This document shows positions 35,638 through 48,220 of a stretch of 64,000 nucleotides of DNA, one piece after another. Where the stretch lies: contig BRKX01000010.1 of assembly GCA_026008535.1 (NCBI GenBank), forward strand, positions 749,001 through 813,000, given 5' to 3'. The position numbers were made by a program, and so were the translations under genes. This DNA is from Perilla frutescens. Taxonomy: Eukaryota > Streptophyta > Magnoliopsida > Lamiales > Lamiaceae. How positions within the stretch are numbered: the stretch's first letter is position 1; every line of letters begins with the position of its first letter. Below the pieces are notes generated by a model. The model made no database searches and was not told the origin of the DNA. It saw only the letters and a program-made list of their open reading frames with translations.

Positions 35638-38600
35638 CTAATTATAAAAGGCCACTACTCCAAATGGATTACTCGTTTGGGGATGGGGATATGCATCAGA
35701 GCCTACAGGAAACGCTCCGAACGTCGTCGGATCACCAAAAGGATTCTGCTGTGTTTCGGGATATACAGATTGGAATGTTGGAGCAAATGGAGGATTCTGC
35801 TGTTTTTCTGGATATACAGATTGGAATGTTGGAGCAAATGGATTATTTTCATTTTGAGGCTGCAATGGCATAGTTGCTGCCATTTGGACTGCAAACTCAT
35901 TGTCGGCTTCAAATGGATTCGGAGCAGGTGCTCCATATACTGCCTGCAGTTGCTGGGATGATGCTCTATATGCACCTTCACCGTATAGACTGTCGATCGT
36001 GAGTGAATCCAGTCCTCCTCCCTGCCATTGTACCAAAAAATTTTGTCAGTGCAATTTGCATGTATGTTGTAACAAAACATATAAGGCTCCCAGCTATATA
36101 TGCTCATGCAAAAAAGTTTCGACCATACCAATTGCCTCTCCTGAACGGATGGCAAGTTAGCCTTGCTGCTGGGAGTTGTAACTAGGGCAAGTTCCCATCC
36201 ACTAGGATCGAACCATTTTGCTTGGGAAGCATTAGTGTCATCTGCTGCACTGCCTGTGCCTGCACCATCAATAAAATATCAAGAACCCCAGGTCAAAATC
36301 AAAAGGATAAGTGATGCCAGAAAATATTTTCTTTTCTTTTCAAGGGTATATTATTCTGACCAGATGGAACAATAGCTAAAGCCAAGGCATTGCTTTCCTC
36401 GATTGCAGGTGCATCTGGTACGGTCACATTCAACCCCTAAACAATTTTGATAGATTGGATCAGAAACTGCATACATATAGTTCTAGCCCAAATAATATTT
36501 ACACGAGAAAAACAAGAATTTAGTAACCCACCAGTAGATCATCAATGCCCAAATTGGTTGGCGGGTGTGGAGAAACTGCTGTCTCAGCAGATGAGATGGG
36601 AGCTTCATCGGATGGTGGTGGCATCCTGGCTTCCTCCTCCAGCACTTTTTTATCTTCAGAAGATGGAGGAACATCCTCTTGCTTATATGTCAGCATAAGC
36701 CTTTCTGGATATTCCTGTTTACGTACAAAACAACCACGTTCTTCGTGAGGATAAATTTACAGAGGCAAAGCTATTTGCAACCAAACAATGTTCGTAAGAG
36801 GGGATAAGAACTCTGACCAATGCCACACTTGGAACAGAAACCATCCTAGGAGCTTCTCTTATATATTCTTCCATTGTTACCAGAAAGGACTGTGGAGGCT
36901 GGGAATCAAGAATGCATCCAAAAATATATGAATCCATCAACCGAGACTTTAGGAATTAACTATCAGTTCGATGCACAAAATGTTGTAAAATGCTTACCTC
37001 TCTCAACGCAGGGAACTGGAAGTTCCTAGCAAGTTCAAGTCCTTTACAAATTTCATAAAAATCAGACAGACTAGCAGCCTGCAATAAGATCATAAACAGT
37101 ATGATGGCACAGCAGAAAGTAAGTTTAAGTCCATCATAGTTTTCTTTATCGATTACTAGTATAAGATCCAATATTGAAAAGGAATAATACTGAGTCCTGC
37201 GGAGTGATACCCTACCTGCTGCCCGGCTCTTTTGTAGATATCCATGGCATTGATGGCTTCATGTCTTGGCATCTCAAAAAACTGAAGGCAAATCAGGTAT
37301 GGACGAGGACACATTTTTCAATATCAGCATCAAAATATGAAGCCAATAAGATAAAAGATAAATGAAAATTAAAATAGTACGCATATCACCTTGTCAACAA
37401 GATTGATTATCCCGTCGTTTATGGCACAATATATTTTGAAACTCTCTTTGAGCACCTAAGAGAATTGACAAAGAAGTCTCAAAAGAGTATGTCACCCACA
37501 ATAATACTAACACTCAAGCTAGTAAGAAATTACTTTTAACAAGTAAATCCATACACATTTAATGTTCTTTTATATTCAATTTAACATATTTCTGTATGAT
37601 TCAAATAGCACACATCTATCTATATGCAGAAATTGGTGATGGTAGGTGAAGTGGGAAACCACATACCAAAGCAAGGGAATACTGAATCAGGTACTTCCTC
37701 CCTATTGCTCCTTCAGGCTGTAAATCAAGATAAATTTTGGAAAATTACAACATGGATACAAGGCCAGAAACCAAGACTGGTTATACCATAAGAAACAGTT
37801 GTCAATAAGATTCGAAGAGTACCCGACATCCAATAAGACGATGTAGTAGCTGCTGCAAGGCAGGCAACTGCTCTAGAAGTTCTTCACTGTTCAATTCTCT
37901 AGTTCTACTGTAACCCTGTAGGCAAATTTATGAACAACAGCCATCTTCCAATCCATAAGGTATAAAGACAACGCGATTAAGTTTGGGTATAAAAATTCAA
38001 ACACTGATTTCCCTATCACATATATTAGGCATGAAATAATAATATTATCATGAATTCAACATTGATTATGTTAAAGGTGTTACCCTAAGTTGGAACACTA
38101 ACTCGGGGACCAGATTTTAAGGCATAAAACATCTTTCCATTAATGTGAAAGAGGAAAAAACAAAAGTCTGAAGGATGTTTAAAAAATGGTTTCAAACTTC
38201 AAATTGTCCAAAAGGTTTGACTGATTTTCAAATAATATGAGCTTCACTAACTACAAGTGAAAACACAACTTTATATTAAGAAATTTCTAGAGGAATATAT
38301 TTATCAAGAAATAGGTTGAATGTAAATGTTTAAAATATATATACCATAAGTTGCTATCACAACTCTTATAGGTCAATTAGAATATATAACCCATATGCAC
38401 ACAGATGAGGCATTAAGCATTCTAATACATATAATAAATGAAAAAACGTACCATATCTTGCCCTTGTGCAGGTCTAGGAAGTCGCTCAGCTTCAATGTCA
38501 TACCTAAGAATCCTAAAGCATTCAAGACGTTCTTCCAAGAACAGTGCATATGTCCTTACCCAGGCAGAGCAATCCCAAGCTGCAGCACAGAAGAAATACA

Positions 38601-39958
38601 CATTATTTTGGTCTCGCAGGGCCCTGAGTTCTTGCCTTATGCTTCGTTGTCCAGTGAGTATCCTTAGGGAGATAGACAATATCATCACCAGGAACAACAG
38701 CTACTTACCAATGGGGCTTGAATCATCCTTAAAGTTGGACATTTGGAGGACACGGCCTCTCTGTTGGAAATTCAGCAGTTCCTCTTTAAATACGGGATCA
38801 CCTTCTCTCAACGTTCTATGAATAACTATTAAAGTCTTTATCGCAACCTGTTGGAATAAAGCATTGATCATATCATGTCAGGCAATAATACGCTCTCCCC
38901 TTAATACTTTTTCGAACTTGCACATGTCCAAGAAATGAGATTGAGAAAGGGTTCACAACCATACACTAGCTTTAGACTTATCAGATAAAACTAATCCACC
39001 CTTTCCTTCTATGAATAAAAGGAAACAAATGTTACCCTTAGTGTAAGTTAATGGTACCTAGATTTCAGAAATGAAAGCATACAAGCTGCATAACAAACAC
39101 AATAGCAGGCTGACATTGTTATGGAGGGAACAGCATGAGATAAAGGAAAAGTGTTACAAAGATTCAACTACAAACCAACAGATACAGCATAGAGAATACA
39201 TTAGAATTAGTGAGGCCAGTGTGAAAAATAGATACAAAAGTGAAGCAGGATCATGCCACAATCCATACCGTCCAGTTGTGTGTCTTCGCCAGTCGTCTCG
39301 TGAGTGCGTGTATGCAGTATGCAACATCAACCCGAGGCCGCGCTGCTGATGTGGCCACCATAATCTCTGCAAGAAGCATCCGGATACTAATAATAAAATT
39401 GCCAGTATGCTCATTTTCGACAAGTTTTTAAACTAAAACAATTTAATCACAAAAACAGAATGCAAATCCTCATCAATTTGGAATACCAAACAGAATGCAA
39501 ATCCTCATAAACCAAAGCATCACATTTCCAAATGTTCAACTAACTAATATCCTTGAAAATACAGAAGAAACTTCACACCAAAAAAAATAGAAGAACAAGG
39601 GAAACTGACTTCTGAGATGTCTCTCTTTTGGTGGTTGCTCCACATGATTAGTAGCCTTGACGATCGCCACATCCACATCCTATTTTTAGACACAAATGTT
39701 GATTAGACAAAGCAAAATCAAAATCCTATCTTGAGACATGAATTCCTTAGCAGCTAGCACTCTATTCCTAGGGTTGGATTTGAATGAAACGCGCAAGGAA
39801 CATGAATAGAACAGTTGATGCAAACAAACAATGTTGTTTGTTTGTTTGCAGAGAAGAAGAAAAAAAACCTTGAAATCGGAATTGACATGTGCTAATCCGA
39901 CTGTGGTGTGGTCTTTAAGGGAGCCGTACGCTTTTCTCCATGTCTCGAGAGTACCCAT
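35638..39958 (-). CDS. AP180/PICALM-type clathrin assembly protein (ANTH domain)
   Basis: Fifteen exons: 39869-39958, 39610-39679, 39269-39366, 38709-38847, 38452-38579, 37823-37915, 37667-37717, 37390-37455, 37216-37281, 36998-37078, 36818-36898, 36532-36714, 36361-36436, 36129-36259 and 35638-36021. They close in frame to 578 residues. The N-terminal half is an ANTH domain (MGTLETWRKAYGSLKD start, DVAIVKATNHVE, DDSSPI, AWDCSAWVRTYALFLEERLE) that binds phosphoinositides and cargo SNAREs during endocytosis. The C-terminal half is disordered, with a clathrin-box-like DDLLGL and four NPF motifs (PNPFEAD, NNPFAPT, QNPFGDP, SNPFGV) for EH-domain partners. It matches Arabidopsis PICALM1 (At2g01600/At1g14910) as I recall them. 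A 51-bp tandem duplication in the last exon repeats FAPTFQSVYPE(K/T)QQNP. Several donors are non-consensus (GTCAGA twice, GTCAGT). Confidence 0.95.
35741..35842 (-). repeat. 51-bp in-frame tandem duplication inside the clathrin adaptor gene
   Basis: Copies 35741-35791 and 35792-35842 differ at only a few positions and encode two 17-residue units. The second unit differs mainly at Lys/Thr and Asn-Pro-Pro versus Asn-Asn-Pro. Confidence 0.9.
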
Positions 39959-40820
39959 CTCCTCCTCTACTCGCTTCGATTAAGATCAAGATCAAGATCG
40001 TGGTTTATTGCAAATGAACTATAGTCAAGATTTTAGAAATTGGCAATTCAATTCAATTCTAGATTTTAGAAATTGGCAATTCAATCCAATTCAATTCTTG
40101 CCTGCGAAACTGGAAATTTGAATGGGCTAGCAGTTGCAGAGGCTGCTTGGCCGCCTTTATATGTTTGTTGAGAGAGAAAATGGGAATTTTGACGCTTTTC
40201 CATTGGTTGGACTGGTGGCTTTTGGCGGCACCTCCATGATGACGTGTCATCATAACATTTTTTTTATTCCCACAGATTTAATTTGTTTGCATTAAATATT
40301 GGAAAACTTCTTAATTAATTCTCTTTAACAATTTTTTTTTTAATCTCATGCAAAATCTCAACCAGTGAAGCTGTATTTATTTATTTTTCATTCTAGAATA
40401 TGAAATTTGCAACAACTAATCTACTTCGGCTCACCTATAAATATTATAATCATATTAATTTTTTAAATATGATAACACGCAATCCAGTTGAATATAAGAA
40501 TGGAATAGTTGCCTGTCACTACAAATCCACGTCAATTTTTATGGGAAAATATACGCTTTATTTTATTTCGTTTCGAAGAATTTATGCTTATTTTGACATT
40601 CTAGATAAAAGAGAGAGAGAATGCATATAAAAAAAATATAAAATTATGTTGGTGTTATAATATTGACTGTGAGCAAAATATGAATTGTCAAATTTGGATG
40701 GCTCTGAGAAAGATTGCGATATTCAAATTGGATGAAACATATACAATTATTAGTGACGATTTAACAATTATAGTGTAATTAATCTCACAACGCGTACGGA
40801 ACAGAGACAGCTTAATAAAT

Positions 40821-40853
<33 letters not shown>

Positions 40854-40857
40854 TTGT
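39959..40857. other. Promoter/intergenic region between the clathrin adaptor and CRR3
   Basis: The region just upstream of the adaptor start repeats AGATTTTAGAAATTGGCAATTCAATTC twice (40027-40055 and 40061-40090). A GA run lies at 40838-40851. No gene is supported; open frames here are short and AT-rich. Confidence 0.5.
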
Positions 40858-41554
40858 TCATGAAATGAGATCGTCGAGAAAAGGGGTGTGAAAGGGCAGC
40901 TCAACTACTCCAGAAGCTACAAGAAATGCAGTTATCCACAGAGGTATCACCCATACGAACACACTCGTCAATATTTGCTTTCCTGCAATCAATCAATGCA
41001 TCTCAACAAGAATCAAGAGAGAGAGAGAGATCTAGAGAGAGAGAGAGGAAATACCTGCAGAGCGAGAAGTGGTCTCAGTTTGATGAACAAGCCATTCCCC
41101 AGTTTCTCTCAGCCTCTTCTCCACATCCCCTTCCTTCTCCCCCACTGAATTTCTCATGATATTATCAAACAGACTACTCCTCCTCTCTTCATGTGCTACT
41201 CCACTGCCAATTCATTAATTATACACCACAAAAACATACATACATATTAACAAGGAAATTAAAATCATCTTCATTTCCAAACTCACCAAAAACAAATAAA
41301 CCTAATTGCGCTTGCCTGTTAACGTCTCTATCCCGAAAAATTCCGGCACCAATGGCCCGTTCAATCTCCAAAACAGGAGGCTGCTGCTGCTGCTTTTTGT
41401 TATCTGATTTTCGGAGTTTATTATTAGGCTTAATATTAATAATTTGGGGAGATTGATGAGAGAGAGAAGACGAAGAAGAGTCTTTAGGTATAGCAGAGGA
41501 AGCCACAACCTCAATTTTGGTGATGGAGCCAGAGCTCAATAGCATACCACCCAT
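40858..41554 (-). CDS. CRR3: Chloroplast NDH factor CRR3
   Basis: Three exons, 41316-41554, 41055-41203 and 40858-40982, close in frame to 170 residues. Residues about 1-50 are Ser-rich, like a chloroplast transit peptide. The conserved core is LEIERAIGAGIFRDRDV, followed by a segment with LFDNIMRNSVGEKEGDVEKR and LRETGEWL. A C-terminal transmembrane stretch (SVFVWVIPLWITAFLVASGV) leads into ELPFHTPFLDDLIS. CRR3 is needed for accumulation of the thylakoid NDH complex that runs cyclic electron flow around photosystem I. Intron 1 uses a GC donor (AACAG|GCAAGC) with a normal AG acceptor; without it the frame cannot be joined. In Arabidopsis, CRR3 (At2g01590) is the immediate neighbour of the clathrin adaptor At2g01600, the same pairing as here. 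Confidence 0.9.
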
Positions 41555-41725
41555 TTTACTGCGGAGAAGTTGGGAAATGAATGAATCAAGTAGACGAGAT
41601 AAAATTTTGGATTATTATTTGATATTTGAAGAGAGAGAGATGAAGAGGTGGACCCCACCCAAACTTACGTGGAAATATCTAATATATATATATATATAGC
41701 AACTCAACTAAACAAATGCCCGATG

Positions 41726-42075
41726 CTGGGTTGAAATTTTCCGTTATATTTTTTCGTGTTTTACTCCATATTATATTATCAAATTTATAATTTTAATAAT
41801 ATTTATTATGAAATAAAAATTAATTATAACATAAATAATCATGGTCAACATTTATCAATAAAAAAATTAAATTAAAAAATTATAAAACATAATTTTGAAA
41901 AAAATCAACCATAATAATGAATTGTTAATTAAAAATTAAATATTAAAAAATAATTATAAACTCTAATTGGGTGGGGTGGACCCTAAAAATAATCCTAAAA
42001 TAAAACTAAATCACAAAAAAATAAAATTGAAGAAAAAAAATATAAGAAAGACTAATATATGTAATAAGAAATTCC
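41726..42075 (+). mobile_element. MITE family R, copy R6
   Basis: Forward copy close to R1: GGTTGAAATTTTCCGTTAT start, then AAACTCTAATTGGGTGGGG near 41963. It lies between the CRR3 promoter and the 3' end of the armadillo gene. Confidence 0.7.
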
Positions 42076-42104
42076 ATATGCTATATGACACTCATTCATT
42101 CCAA

Positions 42105-42550
42105 TTAGGGTGGGCTGTGTAATTGTGTAAACAAACTAAACAACTCATGAATTACTCGGAGCTCGGTTTAGATAAAAACTTGTTCATTTTTTTACTGAGT
42201 TAAGTTTGAATTGAATTCGATAAAATTATCGAGCCAAGCTCGAAGAGAGTAGAAATCAGATCGCTTAGCTTGCAAACGTGTTCGAAATCGAGCTTTATCG
42301 AACATGTTCCCAGTCATGCTAAAGTATATTATAAATATTTTGAATGGGTAAATTAAATATTTTTTTTCCCGAACTCAAGCTCGAATATGTAAATTAAACG
42401 AGCTTATTTTCGAGCATGACAGATATTTATCGAGCTGAGCTCTCACAAGAGGAAAAAAACTTGAATCGAGGCTCGAGCTCAAATATTCTTCAACAAACGG
42501 AGTTCGAACATCGGAGTATCCAGCACTATTCGGTTCGTTTACAGCTCTAT
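42105..42550. mobile_element. GAGCTCGA-rich dispersed repeat, second copy
   Basis: It starts near ATTAGGGTGGGCTGTG and ends near GGTTCGTTTACAGCTCTA. The interior matches the 12598 copy (TCGAACATGTTC, GATATTTATCGAGC, GAGCTCAAATATTC). Confidence 0.55.
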
Positions 42551-42563
42551 TTCTAATATGTGA

Positions 42564-45500
42564 TTAGTATGATGTAGGTAGAGTCCTAAGCAAACGAAGA
42601 GCAAGCATCCATTGCGGTCTTTCTGAAAGCACCAGTTTCCTCAACAATGGAACTGCTCCGGCCGCCACAATCGCGGCGTGGTTCTCCTCCTCCATGCTCA
42701 AGTTGTACAGTATGCTCAAGCTCGCTTCCACCGCCCGCTCGCTCCCCTTCTCCATCAACTTCACCAGTGCAAATATTCCTCCGCTCGAACCTACCGCCCT
42801 GCTCGATTCCACCGTCCCTTCAGCTATTATTCTGTTCAGCTCCATCACAGCAGCTTCCTCAACTTCAGGGGAGCATGAGTTTTTCATCTCCTCTATCAAC
42901 CTCGGAATCCTTTCGTACACCATCACTTCCATATTCACTCGATCCTCCAACTCCAAATTGCCACCGGATAGTGAGCTCAGTTTCACTAGGCTAGCAGCAA
43001 CCCAATCTTTGTTTCGGAGAGGGATGCTCGACACCAGGATCGATCTCAGCAGCTTTGTGAGACGATGGGAGTCCAGAGATTGGCGAAACTGTTCGTCATC
43101 AAGCAATTTCGTGAGTAGGCGTGAAGCTGCAGCTACTGCTAGACCAGCTTCTTCCAATTCCAAGACGGACGGTTCTCTACCATTCTCCTCGTCTGCCATC
43201 AACTTCAGTGAAATTAGTGATTATGGAGATCAAATTTCGCTCAACATCATGCATTACTAGTGTTAATTTATTCCTCCTACCGATTAAAGATTTCTGTCGG
43301 AAAACTGCTTCTAGGCCGGATACAATGTCCGTTGACTGTAGCTTTTCTATACAAGGCTGAGGCTCGATCACCATGATGAACTCCAGGACGGAGGCAGCTT
43401 TTCTCTGCAGATCAGGGATCGGTGTCTTCAAGATATCCACCAGGCGGGACAGGAAGACCGAATCAACGAGGTCTCCCCGAGCAATGGTCCGTGTGCTGTC
43501 AAAGTAGTTCATTTGTATGACATGTTATTACTTTGGTTAATGCAGATCTTTTAAATTGATTGTGCAAGAGAAAGACATTAGCTATTAACCAAAAGCCTAT
43601 AAGTTCTTTCCTTTTATCGAAAGGTCTATGGAATTCTTATATGAACTTAGACAAACCTGGAGACCGGTTGTGGTGAGATCATGTCTCGAGCATTGGCTGA
43701 AGCTGGAGTTGTCAAATGCCATTCCTTTTTCGACCCATTTACCGGTCCATCGTATAACTGAAATGCAAAACTTTCAGAGAAACTGTTGCATAAATGAACA
43801 CAGAGTTGAATTTACTTAATATTTATAATAATACCCACAAACCTTTGATTTCAACTCTTTGTTAGGATCTAAAATCCGAGTGAGAATATTTAGAATCTGC
43901 AGTTCAAGACTTCTAACTTCAGTAACCCACTATGCTCAGGTAATACAACTCAAGATAGGATATACTCAAGCACTACCATTGAAGTCGAGGTATGGGAGAT
44001 ATCTGTTTTAGACAGCTTCAGCAAATTTATGAGAGGATGAAGAACGCCCTCTGCTTCGATTATCCGGCACACATTATTGCTGAATTGTGATGCAAAGACA
44101 AAGATTTAGCATGGTGAAATACACAGAAAGACCAAAAAGAATATGAAGGATTCATTCAAGAAGTTGGTTTCGGACTACTCTTTCACTACAACATGGCTGA
44201 AACTAAATATCAAGTTGAGAAATAGATTACACTGAAAAATAGTGCACCTGGTGAAGAGGGTGAGACCATAAGTGAAAACCAAACACAGTTGCTCACACGA
44301 TAATGCATGAAATAATAGAAAATTTAAGTAAATTAGTGCCTAAAAACAGAAATGTTCTTATGCATGACAGTACGAAAAATTGACAATTCAAGAACAGAAA
44401 CCTGGGAACAGATCTAGATTGTTTCACTCATGCAAAAATGTTTACATTGATGTACCTAAACAGGTCTTGGAAGTGCACATTCATTATCATAGATATCATA
44501 TATTGCAGTAAAACTACAAAAAAAAAAAGTCCACACTCAAAACTCCGCTCCCTCCCAACACTTAAGACTTTTAGGCCACCTACTCTTCACTATAATGTTT
44601 ACCAGAAAAGCACAGCTATGCATAAAATAGAACGAAAACAGAGAAAAAAGAAAAAAAAAAAAAAAAAAAAAGGGAAGGCCGTGGTCTATTTGGTGGGCTC
44701 CCGCCCACACCGACATCTGAATCTCAATATTGGTAATGATAAATAGTCCATTCTGTCCAGACCACACAAGATTTTGTTTTCCGGCTCCCCAAAAGACCTC
44801 ATTAAGATACTTATATTCCCAAAACCATCCCATCATCCAACCAATATGGGACTTTCATTGTGCAACCAACAGTCTATCTATCTACAAGAGGAACCTAAGT
44901 GTTCCAGAAGGCTCTCTTCTGATACTTCTTGTATCTCATGCCTAAATCAATAATATATTACCTGATGGACAACCTGTCCAAAGCTCGGATTGCTGCCAAT
45001 CTGACATAGTCACTAGGATGGTTGATTAACTGGACAAGATGCTTGATTGCACCGGCTTCTTTAAATGAGACACGCATATGTTCATTGATGGATCCATCAG
45101 CAATCGACTCTGCAGCTTTGGCGATAGCCGACTCATCTTCAAGTCCAAGAATTAAAACCAAGCGTGCAACAGCATCCATCCATGGCAAAAGTGTGAACCT
45201 ATGATTGGCCGAACTTTCACCAGTAAGGTTATTATCATCCTCGTTTTCAATTGCTCCTATACGAGCAAGAAATTGTTGTTGTGTTCGTCCGACTACGGCT
45301 TTCATCTTCGCCTCCTCTAAGTCAGCATTCTTGTTGTCAATACTTAACCCAAGTAACAGTTCTGAAGCACCATATCTGGAACGACCTTTTGAGCTCTGTT
45401 CAATCTCTGTACCATCTGGTAAAGAAGGCCATGAATACAAAGCTGGCCTAAAAGACTTGTATGCTGCTGCACCGACCAAGGGCACTAGAACCAGATCTTC

Positions 45501-47660
45501 CTCCATGATAAGTATTCTATTATACTCATCTTTAGCAAGTTCCAATAATGCATTTCTTGCCACCTTCCGAACGACTTTAGATTCTTCCACATCAGCTGTC
45601 AACAGCTTTGCCTACATTGCGCATATAGTGAGTCAATTTCCCATAGGTAAAATACACTAAGAATAGAAGGATTTTCGATCAAACATCACAGTTGAATAAA
45701 TCTTTGCAGAGGCATAACTTGAGTTTTTATAATGTGATAGTAACTAAAAACTAAACACATAAACCATAGAAGAAGTGAGAACAATTTCTAATAGATGAAG
45801 AATCCATAACTGACTAATCTAATGTACACTTAACCTGCATCAAAGTAACATGGATGTGAGCTAAATTTCAACCAAAATCATCATTTTTGTAAGACTTCAG
45901 GAAAAATGTTAGCATGAACAACTTTTAAGATACACATGTAGCTCTTTTGGATAAATGTTATGTGTAGAACATGCATCGAAGCATTGATATATCTCAATAT
46001 ATGTTATGGTGAATCATGCACTAACTGGAAGATCCATTAGTCACAGTGATTAAGAGAAGCTAAGAAGTGAGTCTCACCAATTTTGGAATAACTCCAGCTT
46101 CGACCATTATTTTATGATTTGATTGTGTTAGTGTTAAATTAGCCAAAACTCCCCCAGCAGCCTCCTTGACTTTAATATCTTCATCCTCCAAGTACTTGAC
46201 AATTAGAGGAAGGATCTCGGAGCTAGTGATTTGAGCACTGAGCTTCTCATCTACGGTCAAGTTCCACAAAGTACATAATGCCTGCTCCTTCACCTGCAGA
46301 AATTTGCTCAAGCTTTAATAAACTATAATTCGAAGAAAAAATATTGTTGAAGTGCAAAAATAGTAGCTCTTGTGTACATTAGAAGACAAGGAAGAGTGTG
46401 CCAACAGGACAGTCATCTCTTCTACTGCACCACTCTCAGCTACTAAGTCTCTGTACAGATTGATTGATGATATAACCCTCAGAAGACCAGCAGCCGCTTC
46501 ACATGCCGAATCTGAATCTGACTTTAGAAGGTTTACAATAAGATTGACAGTACCAGGATACTTCATGATGTTATCTACGCAATGCTTTCCGCCAAGTGAA
46601 TACTTCCAGAGAGCGACAACAGCCTGCTCTCTATCCAAAGGATCATTGTCTAACCCAAGCATGCGAATAAACAACCCAATATAACCATCATTTGAACTAG
46701 ATGAGCTATCGCTTAATCTCTCAACATCCTGAAATTAACAGGAGAATTAATTAATCGTTCCAAAAGAAAATCAACACAAAATTGTGCAAAAATTGACTAG
46801 AAAAACAATGCACCAAGAAGTTTTAGAAACGATATATATACACGTGGTTAGCTGTGCAATTGTCTTTAACTTCTTTTTCCCCCTTTTGGGAATAAGAAAA
46901 TGTGCCTACCAAATCAGCAATCAATTGAGGAAATAGCAAATTCCAAGACCCGTTAGCGCTAGCCTAACCTCGTCTAAAACATGGCACCTTACCAGTTCAA
47001 AAATAATGACTGCAGATTTGGAAAAACTAAATGGAAGTATCATAAGTCCATTTCCTCCCCTATAATTACGAGCTTAACAAAATGTCTGGACATTTAAGAA
47101 CTAGAGCCCTCAACAACATCAATACTATTGAAGAAACGAATAAATGAGCTTAGTTAAGGAGTTTAACCACAAAGAACACATACAGCAAACTCAAATGTTT
47201 TATCCCTTCACAGAAATTACACAGATATCAGAAGTTCATCGATACTCGGTCAGTTGGATGATCACAAACATGAAATTGATTGACCATCACACTACATTAT
47301 CAAATCAAATTACGATACTGATATGCATAAGCCAAGCATCATCCACATTCAAATAGACAAAAAATAAAAGAAATAAGCATGTAGATAAAAAGCCGAAATA
47401 GGATTGAGTATAGTGCATACAGAAGCTGAAGATTGCTTTTTGGCAGAAAAGATTTCAGCTTGACCACCATCGCCGGAAACCCTTGTCAACGCAGAAAATT
47501 TACAGCTGTATAGCATGGGATTCCTTACTTGAAAAGGGGAATAATAATTCTGAGGCCTCGAGCTATTGGTAAAAAAATTAGTTGAGCAAACTGCCACAGC
47601 TGTGTGAGAAATAGGATTTGGGGGCTTGAATTTCAAATGGATTGGGATTGTCGAACACAT
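42564..47660 (-). CDS. Armadillo-repeat protein, predicted plastid-targeted
   Basis: Nine exons: 47421-47660, 46378-46728, 46078-46293, 44962-45611, 43977-44079, 43843-43896, 43657-43757, 43281-43495 and 42564-43192. They close in frame to 852 residues. The first 80 residues (MCSTIPIHLKFKPPNPIS, then a Ser/Asn/Arg-rich stretch) resemble a chloroplast transit peptide. The remainder is helical with armadillo units such as VKEQALCTLWNLTVDEKL, VKEAAGGVLANLTLTQSNHK, VRLAAIRALDRLS and VEASLSILYNLSMEEENHAA. The biochemical role is unknown. The closest protein I recall is Arabidopsis At1g23180, of similar length. The last acceptor is GATGGCAG|AC at 43193; the nearer AG at 43205 would hit a stop. Exon 1 shares a 35-nt identical block with the repeat array at 55073-59355. 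The next gene, NDHL, starts 560 bp away in the opposite direction. Confidence 0.9.
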
Positions 47661-48220
47661 TTCGCTATGACAAGATTGTACGATGAGTCACAGTAAGAAT
47701 TCAGGGTTTAAGCAATCCGATGACTGTGATTCTTGAAAATGGGTTTTTTTTTTGGCAGGAGAGATTTTTTAGGTTTAAGGAAGTAATAAAAGGTTTGTTT
47801 TTATAGTCTCGTCACAAAAAAAAAAAAAAAAAAAAAAAAAAAGTTGTTTCTAGAGTTCTGCTTCTGCAGTGTAGTTCTTCTATTGATAAGGAGAAGTGGG
47901 ACAAGTTTCATTTTTACTCAAACAAAAGATTATCCACAGTAAAAAATTATTAACCATATCTTTCACTTATGTAGTAATTTGAACAGAGAGAGCGAGAGAG
48001 ATGCTGAGTAAAATTCGAAAAAATAAACTCTTTTTAATAACTAAAGACTTATCATTCAATTTATTCTTTTATATTTTATCACTTTATCCTAGTTGTATTG
48101 TATGGCATAAAATAAATTTGGAAACACACAGAATTCTGGTCTAGGCTCTGTGACAGAGATGAGGTATTGTGTTGTGTAACTGAAAAGCAGGAGAAAAAAG
48201 AAAAGATAAGGAAGCAAGAA
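47661..48220. promoter_or_regulatory. 560-bp bidirectional promoter region (armadillo gene / NDHL)
   Basis: It separates the two divergent start codons. It holds a 28-nt A run (47816-47843) and a GAGAGCGAGAGAG stretch near 47987. No clear TATA box was found for the armadillo gene. For NDHL, weak AT-rich candidates lie near 48062-48070. A shared regulatory role is inference. Confidence 0.5.

Noticed and set aside
43193..43210. Alternative acceptor and in-frame Met-Met start for the last armadillo exon
   Set aside because: The acceptor at 43205 leads to a stop codon within ten codons. The site at 43193 joins in frame and leaves the armadillo reading frame intact.
44438..44746. Plus-strand open frame with a poly-lysine run opposite the armadillo gene
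   Set aside because: It lies in an intron of the minus-strand gene and is produced by an A run of about 24 nt.
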